Of a stretch of DNA of 15,283 nt, positions 1-7,483 are shown in pieces. Below the pieces are notes generated by a model. It was not told the DNA's origin. It saw nothing but the letters and a program-made list of their open reading frames with translations, and did not search any database. The stretch comes from Candidatus Omnitrophota bacterium (GTDB taxonomy: Bacteria > Hinthialibacterota > Hinthialibacteria > Hinthialibacterales > JAKPRU01), in NCBI GenBank assembly GCA_029557025.1, contig JAKPRU010000105.1, positions 1 through 15,283 of the forward strand, written 5' to 3'. Positions within the stretch are counted from its first letter, which is position 1. The number at the start of each line of letters is the position of its first letter. The translations under genes were made by a program, and so were the position numbers.

Positions 1-128
1 CGAGGCGTGCCATGCAGGAGGCCAGCGGGAATCAGGTTCAGGCGGCGAAACTGCTTGGTGTGTCCCGGAATACTCTGCGTCAGCGGCTTGGATTGAACCG
101 ACCCTCGGAATCCCAAAGTGAGAGATGA
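1..128 (+). CDS. C-terminal end of an NtrC-type regulator (Fis-type helix-turn-helix), 5' partial
   Basis: The window opens inside this gene; the readable frame starts at base 3 and ends with TGA at 126-128. The last ~40 residues contain NQVQAAKLLGVSRNTLRQRL, the classic Fis-family helix-turn-helix that closes sigma54-dependent response regulators such as NtrC. It would bind an enhancer site and activate sigma54 promoters. The receiver and AAA+ domains lie outside the window, so a stand-alone Fis-like protein cannot be excluded. The next gene begins 3 nt after the stop, which suggests co-transcription and translational coupling. Confidence 0.8.
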   Translation, partial: RRAMQEASGNQVQAAKLLGVSRNTLRQRLGLNRPSESQSER

Positions 129-131
129 GAA

Positions 132-500
132 ATGAGATCGAAATCTTTCGGCGACAGTCCGTTCATAAAAGCCGCTCAAACCCTGGAGCCGCGCGTGCTT
201 CTTTCGCTTATTTTCCATCTGCCGAATTTTATCCGGTTGTTCATTCGTCTTATGAGGGACCCGCGAGTACCGTATTATCTGAAACTATTCGTTTATGGGG
301 CGATCTTGTACTGCATTTGCCCGATTGATTTGATCAGGGATTTTCCTCTTCTGGGGATCGGATACCTGGATGACGCGGCGATCCTGTTTCTGGCGCTCCG
401 GAAGTTGGTGATGGGTTCGCCGCCGGAGGTGGTCCAGGAGCATGTGGAGGCGATTTCGGGGCGGCGGAAAGAACCCGAAACCGAAGAAGATCCGTCATAA
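132..500 (+). CDS. DUF1232 (YkvA-like) small membrane protein
   Basis: A 122-residue protein. The central block (residues ~48-90) reads YYLKLFVYGAILYCICPIDL followed by IRDF, then GYLDDAAILFLAL. This is the DUF1232 signature: a hydrophobic helix, P-x-D-L-x-x-D, then G-Y-x-D-D. One helix precedes the motif (residues ~22-42) and one follows it; the tail is charged and rich in Glu. DUF1232 proteins are small membrane proteins of unknown biochemical role. The ATG lies 3 nt past the upstream regulator's stop with only a weak purine-rich leader, so coupled translation is likely. An ATG at 125 overlaps but opens a different, non-conserved frame. The gene ends 22 nt from the convergent hisF stop. Confidence 0.82.
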   Translation: MRSKSFGDSPFIKAAQTLEPRVLLSLIFHLPNFIRLFIRLMRDPRVPYYLKLFVYGAILYCICPIDLIRDFPLLGIGYLDDAAILFLALRKLVMGSPPEVVQEHVEAISGRRKEPETEEDPS

Positions 501-522
501 TCTTGGATTGCGAGGGGAGTTT

Positions 523-1311
523 TCACTGCACCATCGGCACTTTGCGGATGGGGACACCCCGGTCCGCAAGGTATTCCTTGATACCGGGAATGGTATAGGT
601 GTTGTAGTGAATCATAGAGGCGATGATGGCTGCGTCCGCATGGCCTTCCGTGAAGACCTCATAGAGGTGTTCCGGTGTGCCTGCGCCGCCGGAAGCAACG
701 ACCGGAATGCCCAGCGTATCGGCCATGATTCGTGTGAGGGTGATCTCGTAACCATCGCGGGTCCCGTCGGCATCAATGCTGTTTACGACGAGTTCCCCGG
801 CGCCGAGGCTCTCGCCCTGTTTGGCCCATTCGAGCGCATCCATGCCCATTGGGGTGCGGCCTCCGTTTATGACGATTTCATAACCGCTGGGGATTTTTTC
901 GCATCGTTCCACTCGTCTCACATCCATGCTGAGGACCACGCATTGGCTCCCGAAAGCCCGGGCGCCCTGGGCAATGATCTGCGGGTTTCTTACGGCGGCC
1001 GAGTTGACACTGACCTTTTCCGCCCCGGCAAGCAGAACGCGGCGCATATCCTCAAAGGTTCGGATTCCACCGCCGACCGAGTATGGAATAAAAATCTCGC
1101 GCGCTACCCGGTCTACCACGTCGATCAGGATATCCCGCCGGTCGCTGGAGGCCGTAATGTCGTAAAAGACAATCTCGTCCGCACCTTCCTCGTAATACTT
1201 CCTGGCCATGGCGACCGGATCGCCGATGTCCATATTCTCCCTGAAAGCAATTCCCTTGGTAACCAGCCCGGCTCGAACATCCAGGCAGGGGATAATCCGT
1301 TTGGTGAGCAT
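523..1311 (-). CDS. hisF: Imidazole glycerol phosphate synthase subunit HisF (cyclase)
   Basis: HisF is the (beta/alpha)8-barrel cyclase that, with glutaminase HisH, converts PRFAR and ammonia into imidazole glycerol phosphate and AICAR (cytoplasm, histidine synthesis). The 262-residue product starts [12 protein letters not shown] and keeps the two catalytic aspartates, D11 (CLDV) and D130 (LSMDV). It also keeps the phosphate-binding loops VGGGIR (~79-84) and ASGGAG (~206-211), and [12 protein letters not shown] replaces the usual VKDG after D11, and a longer linker near 131-143 matches the form I know from Deltaproteobacteria. The frame stays open upstream to 1659, but homology begins at 1311, where GAGAGG precedes the ATG by about 10 nt. 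No hisH or other his gene is adjacent. It is divergent from glgC. Confidence 0.95.
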   Translation of the reverse strand: MLTKRIIPCLDVRAGLVTKGIAFRENMDIGDPVAMARKYYEEGADEIVFYDITASSDRRDILIDVVDRVAREIFIPYSVGGGIRTFEDMRRVLLAGAEKVSVNSAAVRNPQIIAQGARAFGSQCVVLSMDVRRVERCEKIPSGYEIVINGGRTPMGMDALEWAKQGESLGAGELVVNSIDADGTRDGYEITLTRIMADTLGIPVVASGGAGTPEHLYEVFTEGHADAAIIASMIHYNTYTIPGIKEYLADRGVPIRKVPMVQ

Positions 1312-1352
1312 GATTTGCGGGCCTCTCGCACTCCATTTGTCTGGTGCATTGC

Positions 1353-1380
1353 AGGATAGGCCAAACAAAAAAAACCGCAA
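1353..1380 (-). promoter_or_regulatory. Possible hisF sigma70-type promoter
   Basis: On the minus strand TTGCGG (1375-1380) and TATCCT (1353-1358) are separated by 16 nt, about 40 nt upstream of the hisF start. The -35 matches 3 of 6 consensus positions and the -10 matches 4 of 6. An A8 run on the plus strand lies in the spacer. This is a visual match only. Confidence 0.25.
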
Positions 1381-1391
1381 AGGATGGTGGG

Positions 1392-1419
1392 TTCGGCAGA
1401 TTTTTAACTTGCTTAGAAT
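1392..1419 (+). promoter_or_regulatory. Possible glgC promoter (-10 TAGAAT)
   Basis: TAGAAT at 1414-1419 matches 5 of 6 bases of the -10 consensus and follows an AT-rich stretch. The -35 candidate (TTCGGC, 1392-1397, spacer 16) is weak. Transcription would start near 1426, leaving a leader of about 50 nt before the glgC ATG. Confidence 0.3.
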
Positions 1420-1461
1420 GCCGGGGTCTGGTAGAAAAAGGGGACCGATTCTATCGAAACC

Positions 1462-1466
1462 GGAGG
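1462..1466 (+). promoter_or_regulatory. glgC ribosome binding site (fixes the start)
   Basis: A perfect GGAGG sits 8 nt before the ATG at 1475. The same frame is open back to 1208, across the divergent hisF start, so this site is what selects the 439-residue product. Confidence 0.8.
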
Positions 1467-1474
1467 CTGGAACC

Positions 1475-2794
1475 ATGTTGGTCGATGCGCAGCGGCACGG
1501 TGTACAGAAAATCCAGGATATTCTTCGGAAAATATCGGTGGCCATCCTGGGCGGGGGTCGAGGAGCTCGGTTGTACCCGTTGACGAAAGAGCGGGCCAAA
1601 CCCGCCGTTCCGGTCGCGGGGAAATATCGTCTGATCGATATCCCCCTGAGTAATTGCATTCATTCGGGCCTGGATCGGATCAGTATACTGACCCAGTTCA
1701 ACTCCGATTCGCTTCACCGTCATATCACGCAGACCTATCGGTTCGACATGTTCAGCAAGGGTTTTGTTCAGGTGTTGGCGGCGCAGCAGAGCATGACCAA
1801 TGTGGATTGGTACCAGGGAACCGCCGATGCGGTGCGCCAGACATTCGGCCGACTTGTTCGTCCCTGGGTGGAGCATTTGTTGATTCTGTCTGGAGACCAT
1901 CTATATCTCATGGATTACCAGGAGATGCTGGCGACGCACATATTATGCGGGGCGGATGTTACGGTGAGTGTTCTGCCGGTTCCACGGGAGCGGAGTGTGG
2001 ATTTCGGGATTGTTCAGATCGATTCGGATGCGCGGGTGGTGGATTTTTTTGAGAAGCCATCGGATGAGAAGTTGCTGGATGAGCTGGAGGTTCCGGATCG
2101 GGTTTTTCTGGAACGCGGCGTTGACCCGAAAGGACGGCACCATATCGGGTCCATGGGAGTATACCTGTTCACGAAGGAGGCACTGCAAGGGGCGCTGGAT
2201 AATGAACAGCGCACAGATTTCGGCAAACATGTGTTTCCGAATGTGTTGAAGAAATTCCGGGTTATAGCGCACTTTTTCGACGGGTACTGGGAGGATATCG
2301 GAACAGTCCGAACGTTTTACGAAGCGAACCTCGACCTGACGGCGCAGATTCCGAAGTTCAATTTTTACGATCCGAACCGTCCGGTTTTCACACATGCCCG
2401 CAATCTTCCTGCGGCCAAGGTCAACGGCGCCGGGTTGCGCTCCTGTCTGGTCTGTGAAGGCGCCATTATTACCGACGCTTCGGTGGAGGACAGCATTATC
2501 GGTCTGCGAAGCATGATCTACCCGAATGTGCAGATCTCTCGTTCCATCATCATGGGAGCCGACTTTTACCAGGAAGAGGGCGGGGATCATGGTTCGGGTG
2601 TTCCTCCGTTGGGGATCGGCCCGGGATCCGTGATTCGTGGCGCGATTATCGATAAAAACGCGCGGATTGGGGCTAATGTCCGCCTGACAAACGATCAGGG
2701 GCTGAAACATCTGGACCGTGACAACATTTACATTCGGGAGGGGATCATCGTGGTTCCCAAGGGGGCGGTGATTCCGAGCGGGACGGTGTTTTGA
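1475..2794 (+). CDS. glgC: Glucose-1-phosphate adenylyltransferase (ADP-glucose pyrophosphorylase)
   Basis: GlgC makes ADP-glucose from ATP and glucose-1-phosphate, the committed step of glycogen synthesis in the cytoplasm. The 439-residue protein has the nucleotidyltransferase loop [19 protein letters not shown] (residues 25-43), WYQGTADAV (from W112), and [10 protein letters not shown] with the metal-binding aspartate at D141. [14 protein letters not shown] and GYWEDIGTV follow. The C-terminal left-handed beta-helix part carries [17 protein letters not shown] and [17 protein letters not shown], features I associate with the cyanobacterial/plant-type enzyme rather than the enterobacterial one. 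The length fits the family. The HAD phosphatase ATG follows the TGA with no intervening base, so the two are surely one transcript. No glycogen synthase or branching enzyme gene is in view. Confidence 0.95.
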   Translation: MLVDAQRHGVQKIQDILRKISVAILGGGRGARLYPLTKERAKPAVPVAGKYRLIDIPLSNCIHSGLDRISILTQFNSDSLHRHITQTYRFDMFSKGFVQVLAAQQSMTNVDWYQGTADAVRQTFGRLVRPWVEHLLILSGDHLYLMDYQEMLATHILCGADVTVSVLPVPRERSVDFGIVQIDSDARVVDFFEKPSDEKLLDELEVPDRVFLERGVDPKGRHHIGSMGVYLFTKEALQGALDNEQRTDFGKHVFPNVLKKFRVIAHFFDGYWEDIGTVRTFYEANLDLTAQIPKFNFYDPNRPVFTHARNLPAAKVNGAGLRSCLVCEGAIITDASVEDSIIGLRSMIYPNVQISRSIIMGADFYQEEGGDHGSGVPPLGIGPGSVIRGAIIDKNARIGANVRLTNDQGLKHLDRDNIYIREGIIVVPKGAVIPSGTVF

Positions 2795-3484
2795 ATGAGA
2801 ATTATCCTTTTTGATATTGATGGAACCCTGATTAACTCCGATGGCGCGGGCCGTCGGTCTATTGCCCGGGCATTCAATGATTGCTACGGCCTTGAAAGCG
2901 ATCTGTGCGATATTGAGTTCCATGGTAGAGCGGACAACGGTATCCTGCGGGATGTTTTTGAGAAGAAACTGGGCAAATCCCCCAGTGAGAATGAGATACA
3001 GAGAATCCTGGACGCCTTGGTTCGGCATCTTCCGGAGGAGCTTCAGCGTTCTGAAAACTACCGCTTGCTGGATGGGGTCGCGGAGATACTGGAAGAACTC
3101 AGCCATCGCAACGATGTCATTCTCGGTCTGGAGACCGGTAATACGGAGCCTGCGGCAGAGTTGAAGTTATCGCATGGCGGAATCTGGCGGTATTTCCGCT
3201 GTGGCGGATATGGTTCCGACAGCGATATTCGTTCGGAAATAGTTCGTCATGGTATTCGGAAAGCGAGGAATCTGCTGGAGCCGGGGCAATCCGTGAAGGC
3301 TGTTTGGGTGGTGGGCGATACCCCGGCGGATATCGAGGCGGCGAAATCTGTGGGGGTGCATGTTCTGGCGACCGCGACCGGGATGCACAGTCTGGATATT
3401 CTGTGTTCCTGCGGGCCGGACGTTGCGCTGCCGGATCTGTCCAACGTACCCCAAGTGCTGAGCATCCTTCTGAGCGATTCATGA
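2795..3484 (+). CDS. HAD-superfamily phosphatase, phosphoglycolate-phosphatase-like
   Basis: A 229-residue haloacid-dehalogenase-type hydrolase. Motif I is FDIDGT (nucleophile D7, acid/base D9), motif II is LETGN (T114), the motif III lysine is probably in AELKLSHGG, and motif IV is VVGDTPADIEAA (D175, D179). A helical cap lies between residues ~15 and 90. The order resembles Gph/PGP-type phosphatases, which hydrolyse small phosphomonoesters in the cytoplasm. The exact substrate cannot be read from sequence. It starts on the base right after the glgC stop (TGAATG), so it is translationally coupled to glgC. A role with a sugar phosphate of glycogen metabolism is tempting but only inferred from position. 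Confidence 0.85.
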   Translation: MRIILFDIDGTLINSDGAGRRSIARAFNDCYGLESDLCDIEFHGRADNGILRDVFEKKLGKSPSENEIQRILDALVRHLPEELQRSENYRLLDGVAEILEELSHRNDVILGLETGNTEPAAELKLSHGGIWRYFRCGGYGSDSDIRSEIVRHGIRKARNLLEPGQSVKAVWVVGDTPADIEAAKSVGVHVLATATGMHSLDILCSCGPDVALPDLSNVPQVLSILLSDS

Positions 3485-3598
3485 AGACTCTCCACGCTTC
3501 CCGGCTCGCTCCGGTTCCCGTGTTCCAAACAGGCGGGTCTCTTGCTCGCGGTTCCGAACGGGACTATCTTAATTTTCCGGTTGACAGCCGGCTTATCG

Positions 3599-3680
<82 letters not shown>

Positions 3681-3761
3681 TTTTCTATTCTCTATTCCGT
3701 CACCCTCAATCCAGTGTATTATGAAGGAAGAAATCCGCAGGTCGGTGCCCACCCCGTCATC

Positions 3762-3781
3762 GACAGGCACGGAGGCCTGTC
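3762..3781. repeat. Short perfect inverted repeat preceding the array
   Basis: GACAGGC (3762-3768) and GCCTGTC (3775-3781) are perfect reverse complements around a 6-nt loop. The geometry (7-bp stem, 6-nt loop) is the same as that of the array units beginning 3 nt later, but with a different stem sequence. It may be a related or ancestral element. Confidence 0.75.
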
Positions 3782-3783
3782 CC

Positions 3784-4124
3784 ACCAGTGGGCCAGGCGT
3801 CCCTGCCTGGCAGCTACCCAGTGGGCCAGGCGACCAGTAGGCCAGGCGTCTCTGCCCGGCAGCTACCCAGTAGGCCAGGCGTCCCTGCCTGGCAGCTACC
3901 CAGTAGGCCAGGTGTCTCTGCCCGGCAGCTACCCAGTGGGCCAGGTGTCTCTGCCCGGCAGCTACCCAGTAGGCCAGGCGTCCCTGCCTGGCAGCTAGCC
4001 AGTAGGCCAGGCGTCCCTGCCTGGCAGCTACCCAGTAGGCCAGGCGTCCCTGCCTGGCAGCTACCCAGTAGGCCAGGCGCCCTGCCTGGCAGCTACCCAG
4101 TAGGCCAGGCGTCTCTGCCTGGCA
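3784..4124. repeat. Tandem array of a 33-bp hairpin unit, ten copies plus one truncated copy
   Basis: The unit runs CCCAGTAGGCCAGGC, a variable hexamer (GTCCCT or GTCTCT), then GCCTGGCAGCTA. Copies begin at 3784, 3833, 3866, 3899, 3932, 3965, 3998, 4031, 4064 and 4096. A 16-nt truncated copy lies at 3817-3832, the copy at 4064 is 32 nt, and the last ends in GGCA at 4124. GCCAGGC and GCCTGGC form a perfect 7-bp stem with a 6-nt loop in most copies. Three copies (3833, 3899, 3932) carry GCCCGGC on the 3' arm, which introduces an A-C mismatch, and two of those also carry GCCAGGT. There are no unique spacers, so it is not CRISPR. The function is unknown. Confidence 0.93.
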
Positions 4125-4253
4125 AAGAAGGGCGGCAACCATGCTTTCTTTTCCCAATCACCGGCCCCGCCGGAGGGATGCTCGCAATGACGATATTGTC
4201 AAGACGGTTCATTTACACAAAACTAGATTTATCAACTCCACCCATTCGGATTA

Positions 4254-4265
4254 GTTCTTAAGAAC
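4254..4265. promoter_or_regulatory. Perfect 12-bp palindrome at the helicase start, possible operator
   Basis: GTTCTTAAGAAC is its own reverse complement and ends 5 nt before the ATG at 4271, where a Shine-Dalgarno would be expected; none is seen. The form GTTC-N4-GAAC resembles LexA-type boxes that I recall described for Verrucomicrobia, with the half-sites in opposite order to the Gram-positive GAAC-N4-GTTC box. Regulation by LexA is inference. Confidence 0.4.
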
Positions 4266-4270
4266 GCTTT

Positions 4271-6058
4271 ATGTCTACACCGAAACGAAATGTTGTTGCC
4301 GAGCTGAAGAGACTGGGGCTTTCGGATGACTTGGCCTTTGCTGCTTACACCGCTTTCGGGCGAAAAGCAGTGCACGAAATCACGCGAAATCCCTATTCGC
4401 TCATTGCCAAATACGAGGAGGACATTGACTGGAAAACGCTCGACCGTTTTGCTGTAAAGCGGGGGCTGGAAAGCACGGGAATTGAGCGGCTCACCGGGGG
4501 CGTGCTGTATGCCCTGAGACGAGCGGCCGCATCCGGACATGTCTACCGTCCACGAATTCCGTTGCTCGCGGAGAGCGCACAAATCCTGGGAATCGAAGAC
4601 CTGATTCTTGTGCAGAGTGGGCTGGAAAGTCTTCGTGAAAGCGGTTTGGTGGTCCAGGAACAGCCGCTCGATCCGCAGGAGGGCAAGGGGGATTGGGTTT
4701 ATCTGATAAATCTTCACACCGCCGAATCGGGTATCGCCCATTACATGGGGCTTCTCGCGCATAGCCCCTCCAATACTCATCGCCGGAAAAATCAGGAGAT
4801 CAATTTCGAGGAGATCGAGCAGTCTCTTGGCGTTCGCCTGGCGGAGGCACAACGCGAAGCGATCCGTCTTTCCATGGACGACAAAATCCTGGTCATTACC
4901 GGCGGCCCCGGAACCGGTAAAACCACCATCCTGAAAGCGACTGTTGCCCTCTGGGCCAAAATGGGCAAACGGATCAAATTGGCCGCGCCCACCGGACGGG
5001 CGGCCAAACGACTGTCCGAAAGTACCGCCCGGGATGCATCCACCATCCATCGCCTCCTCGAATACAATCCCGAACAGAGAAATTTCAATCGCAATGGCTA
5101 CCGGCCCCTCAAAGTCGACCTCATGGTTGTTGACGAGGCCTCGATGATTGACACTACCCTCATGGCGGCCTTGTTGGAAACTTTGCCGCCGAGCGCTCAT
5201 CTGCTCCTGGTCGGCGATGTGGACCAACTCCCTTCAGTCGGACCGGGATTTGTCTTACGGGACATTATCCGGAGTGGCTTGGTTTCCGTGATTACCCTGA
5301 GCGAGATCTTTCGCCAGCGTCCTGGCAGCCTGATCAGCGATAACGCCGCCCGTATCAACCGCGGCGAATCGCCGGTTCTTGACAGCGGCGGCGTCGAGGA
5401 AGGCCAGGACTTTTTCTTCATTCGAAAACCCACCTTGCAATCCACGCTCGAAACGGTTGTGGAAATGGTTACCAGGCGGATTCCGGAACAATTTGGATTC
5501 ACGCCCATGGAAGAGATCCAGGTTCTCGCACCAATGATCAAGGGGGATGTAGGCGTAGAGAATCTAAATATGGTTCTGCAACGGGAACTCAATCCTCAAA
5601 AGGAGGGAGTGGAACAGTTTGGATACCGAATCTGCACCGGCGACAAGGTTATGCAGATCCGGAACGATTACGACAAAGACGTTTTCAACGGAGATATCGG
5701 TATTGTAACTCACGTAAAATCCGACCCGGTCCTTGTCAAGGTCGATTTCGGCGACAAGAGAATTGCGTATGACCGTGGGGACTTGAGCGACCTTACCCTG
5801 GCTTATGCCATCACCATCCACAAATCCCAGGGAAGCGAATACCCGGCTGTGGTCATTCCCCTTGTCACGAAACACTTTCCACTCCTTCAGCGGAATGTGC
5901 TCTATACGGCGGTGAGCCGGGGACGGAACCTGGTTGTCCTCGTTGGCACAACACGCGCGATGGAAATCGCTATCGCCAACAATAAAATCCGCACCCGGTA
6001 TACCGGCTTGACCCAACGCCTGATCCGGGTGTGGGAGAAACGTCGGCGGGAGAACTGA
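4271..6058 (+). CDS. RecD2/TraA-family (SF1B) DNA helicase lacking the usual N-terminal region
   Basis: A 595-residue ATP-dependent 5'-3' DNA helicase-like protein. The motor keeps motif I GGPGTGKTT (211-219, K217), motif II DEASM (288-292), motif III VGDVDQLPSVGPG (D316 within), and the C-terminal TIHKSQGSEYP motif (K518). Residues ~8-60 align with the middle helix-hairpin-helix segment of RecD2 (LKRLGLSDDLA, then NPYSLI). Family members I know are about 715-800 residues with an N-terminal OB-like region and first HhH. Roughly 160-170 residues are missing here. A TAA at 4259-4261 is in frame just upstream, so no longer start exists, and the 140 bases before it do not translate to an OB-like sequence. 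Hairpin residues are also altered (DIDWKTLDR for GIGFKTADR). The role would be DNA repair or replication-fork processing. Confidence 0.88.
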   Translation: MSTPKRNVVAELKRLGLSDDLAFAAYTAFGRKAVHEITRNPYSLIAKYEEDIDWKTLDRFAVKRGLESTGIERLTGGVLYALRRAAASGHVYRPRIPLLAESAQILGIEDLILVQSGLESLRESGLVVQEQPLDPQEGKGDWVYLINLHTAESGIAHYMGLLAHSPSNTHRRKNQEINFEEIEQSLGVRLAEAQREAIRLSMDDKILVITGGPGTGKTTILKATVALWAKMGKRIKLAAPTGRAAKRLSESTARDASTIHRLLEYNPEQRNFNRNGYRPLKVDLMVVDEASMIDTTLMAALLETLPPSAHLLLVGDVDQLPSVGPGFVLRDIIRSGLVSVITLSEIFRQRPGSLISDNAARINRGESPVLDSGGVEEGQDFFFIRKPTLQSTLETVVEMVTRRIPEQFGFTPMEEIQVLAPMIKGDVGVENLNMVLQRELNPQKEGVEQFGYRICTGDKVMQIRNDYDKDVFNGDIGIVTHVKSDPVLVKVDFGDKRIAYDRGDLSDLTLAYAITIHKSQGSEYPAVVIPLVTKHFPLLQRNVLYTAVSRGRNLVVLVGTTRAMEIAIANNKIRTRYTGLTQRLIRVWEKRRREN

Positions 6059-6241
6059 GCCTGCAAAAAGGAACAGAACAAATGGAACCCACAGAATGAA
6101 TGGAATTCAATGGGGATCATCCCAGTATCGCCGCAAACCTTGTTCCATGCCGAATTGAATGGTATGAAGTCTTTCTTTGGTCCGTTGTCAGCACGGAGAA
6201 CGGAATCAGTTTGTATAGATCACCAAACAGTGAGGTCGCCG

Positions 6242-7324
6242 ATGAAAACGTACAAAATTGCCGTATTGCCCGGTGATGGGACCGGGCCGGAGGTCATTGC
6301 CGAGGGATTGAAAGTGCTGAACGCCGTCAAGAACAAGGTCGGAATTCAATTCGATTTCCACCATTATGATTTCGGAGGCAATCGGTTTCTGGCGACGGGC
6401 GAAGTGCTCCCGGACGGCGCCATCGAGGAATTGAGGGGTTATGACTCCATTTTCCTGGGGGCAATCGGGCATCCGGATGTCAAGCCCGGAATCCTCGAAA
6501 AGGGAATTCTCCTCCGCCTGCGATTTGAATTGGACCAATACATCAATCTTCGTCCGGTCAAGCTCTATCCCGGAGTCTGGACCCCCATTAAGGACAAAGG
6601 CCCGGAAGAGATTGACTTCGTTGTCGTGCGCGAAAACTGCGCCGGGCTGTATACCGGTGGCGGTCAGATCATCAAGAAAGGCAGACCGCAAGAAGTAGCC
6701 ATTCAGGAGATGGTGTACACACGGTTCGATGTCGATCGCTGCCTGCGGTACGCTTTTGAGTACACCAGACGGCGCAACAAGAAGAATACCCTCACTCTTT
6801 GCGGCAAAACGAATGTTTTAACCTTCGTATACGACCTGTGGGAACGCGCCTTCCACGAAATGGGGAAGAAAGATTACCCGGAAATCAAACGGGAATACGC
6901 CCATGTGGATGCGATCACGATGTGGATGGTCAAAAACCCGGAATGGTTCGATATGATCGTTACCGGCAACATGTTCGGTGACATTATTACGGATTTAGGC
7001 GCGATGGTTCAGGGCGGGATGGGGGTCGCCGCCGGTGGGAACATTAACCCGGAAGGGACCTCTATGTTCGAACCGATCGGCGGGTCCGCCCCCAAATACA
7101 CCGGCAAAAATGTAATCAATCCCATAGCCTGCATCTGCGCAGCCCAGATGATGCTGGACCACCTGGGTGAGCATAAGGCCGCGGAGATTCTGGACCGCGC
7201 CGTCGCGGATTTTCTCGGATCGGGTATTCTGCCGGGATTGTCGGTCGCGGAAATTCAGAAAGCGGGAATGTCTACAAGCAAGATCGGCGATGCCATTGCG
7301 CAACGGGTAGCCGATAGGAGTTGA
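6242..7324 (+). CDS. leuB: 3-isopropylmalate dehydrogenase-like beta-decarboxylating dehydrogenase
   Basis: A 360-residue cytoplasmic enzyme of the isopropylmalate/isocitrate dehydrogenase family, oxidising and decarboxylating 3-isopropylmalate with NAD+ in leucine synthesis. Visible are [10 protein letters not shown] (9-18), substrate-binding arginines R94, R104 and R130, MVYTR (Y159), GKTNVL (K189), and metal-binding aspartates D223, D247 and D251 in [28 protein letters not shown] is the NAD-binding signature. The [12 protein letters not shown] block and [14 protein letters not shown] place it in the LeuB branch close to tartrate dehydrogenase-like enzymes, so substrate is slightly uncertain. 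The frame is open back to 6110, but GAGG (6232-6235) and homology select the ATG at 6242. No other leu gene is adjacent. Confidence 0.88.
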   Translation: MKTYKIAVLPGDGTGPEVIAEGLKVLNAVKNKVGIQFDFHHYDFGGNRFLATGEVLPDGAIEELRGYDSIFLGAIGHPDVKPGILEKGILLRLRFELDQYINLRPVKLYPGVWTPIKDKGPEEIDFVVVRENCAGLYTGGGQIIKKGRPQEVAIQEMVYTRFDVDRCLRYAFEYTRRRNKKNTLTLCGKTNVLTFVYDLWERAFHEMGKKDYPEIKREYAHVDAITMWMVKNPEWFDMIVTGNMFGDIITDLGAMVQGGMGVAAGGNINPEGTSMFEPIGGSAPKYTGKNVINPIACICAAQMMLDHLGEHKAAEILDRAVADFLGSGILPGLSVAEIQKAGMSTSKIGDAIAQRVADRS

Positions 7325-7350
7325 CTTTCCCGGGCAAGAACAGAAAGGTC

Positions 7351-7368
7351 CCCGAAAGACGGTTCGGG
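7351..7368 (+). terminator. Hairpin downstream of leuB with an alternative partner
   Basis: CCCGAA (7351-7356) pairs with TTCGGG (7363-7368) around a 6-nt loop. A T-rich run (7377-7385) follows about 9 nt later. A second TTCGGG (7384-7389) could pair with the same 5' arm. It may terminate leuB or form part of the symporter leader. The gap before the T-run weakens the terminator call. Confidence 0.3.
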
Positions 7369-7483
7369 CAATCGCTCTTCTTTTTCGGGTCGATGGAAGT
7401 CCGTTCCTCTTGTACAGATGTGGATCGGATTGTTTGTGAAAAATAAATAAATTGGACACCGAAAGGTATGAGGAGAAAACAAT

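Larger units (their letters stand above)
3681..4270. other. Gene-free stretch between tRNA-Tyr and the helicase gene
   Basis: These 590 bases hold no credible gene. In order they contain a T-rich tail after the tRNA with TCTATTC twice, an isolated hairpin (3762-3781), the 33-bp array (3784-4124), and a short relic ending CTCGCAATGAC (4181-4191) that resembles the tail of the REP-like element at 10751-10841. An AT-rich segment (4195-4253) and a 12-bp palindrome against the helicase start complete it. Open frames across the array exist because its unit is exactly 11 codons long. Confidence 0.75.

Noticed and set aside
442..1359. Plus-strand open frame opposite hisF
   Set aside because: It is an antisense shadow of a well-conserved gene with no recognisable domain.
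1380..1420. Sigma54 promoter upstream of glgC, suggested by the nearby NtrC-type regulator
   Set aside because: No GG-N10-GC spacing is present around the TTGCT at 1409-1413.
1312..1659. Upstream extension of hisF
   Set aside because: Homology to HisF begins exactly at 1311; the extension would run into glgC on the other strand.
1943..3106. Minus-strand open frame opposite glgC
   Set aside because: It is a shadow of glgC and the HAD gene; its sequence lacks any family signature.
3581..3586. TTGACA as the tRNA-Tyr -35 box
   Set aside because: A -10 at normal spacing would lie inside the mature tRNA.
3784..4124. CRISPR array
   Set aside because: Units abut directly with no unique spacers, and no cas genes are present.
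3788..4261. Open frame of 157 codons across the tandem array encoding PGVPAWQLPSR-like repeats
   Set aside because: The unit length is a multiple of three and free of stops, so open frames arise automatically on both strands. There is no ribosome site and no conserved non-repeat domain.
4232..5227. Minus-strand open frame opposite the helicase
   Set aside because: It is a shadow of the helicase motor region.
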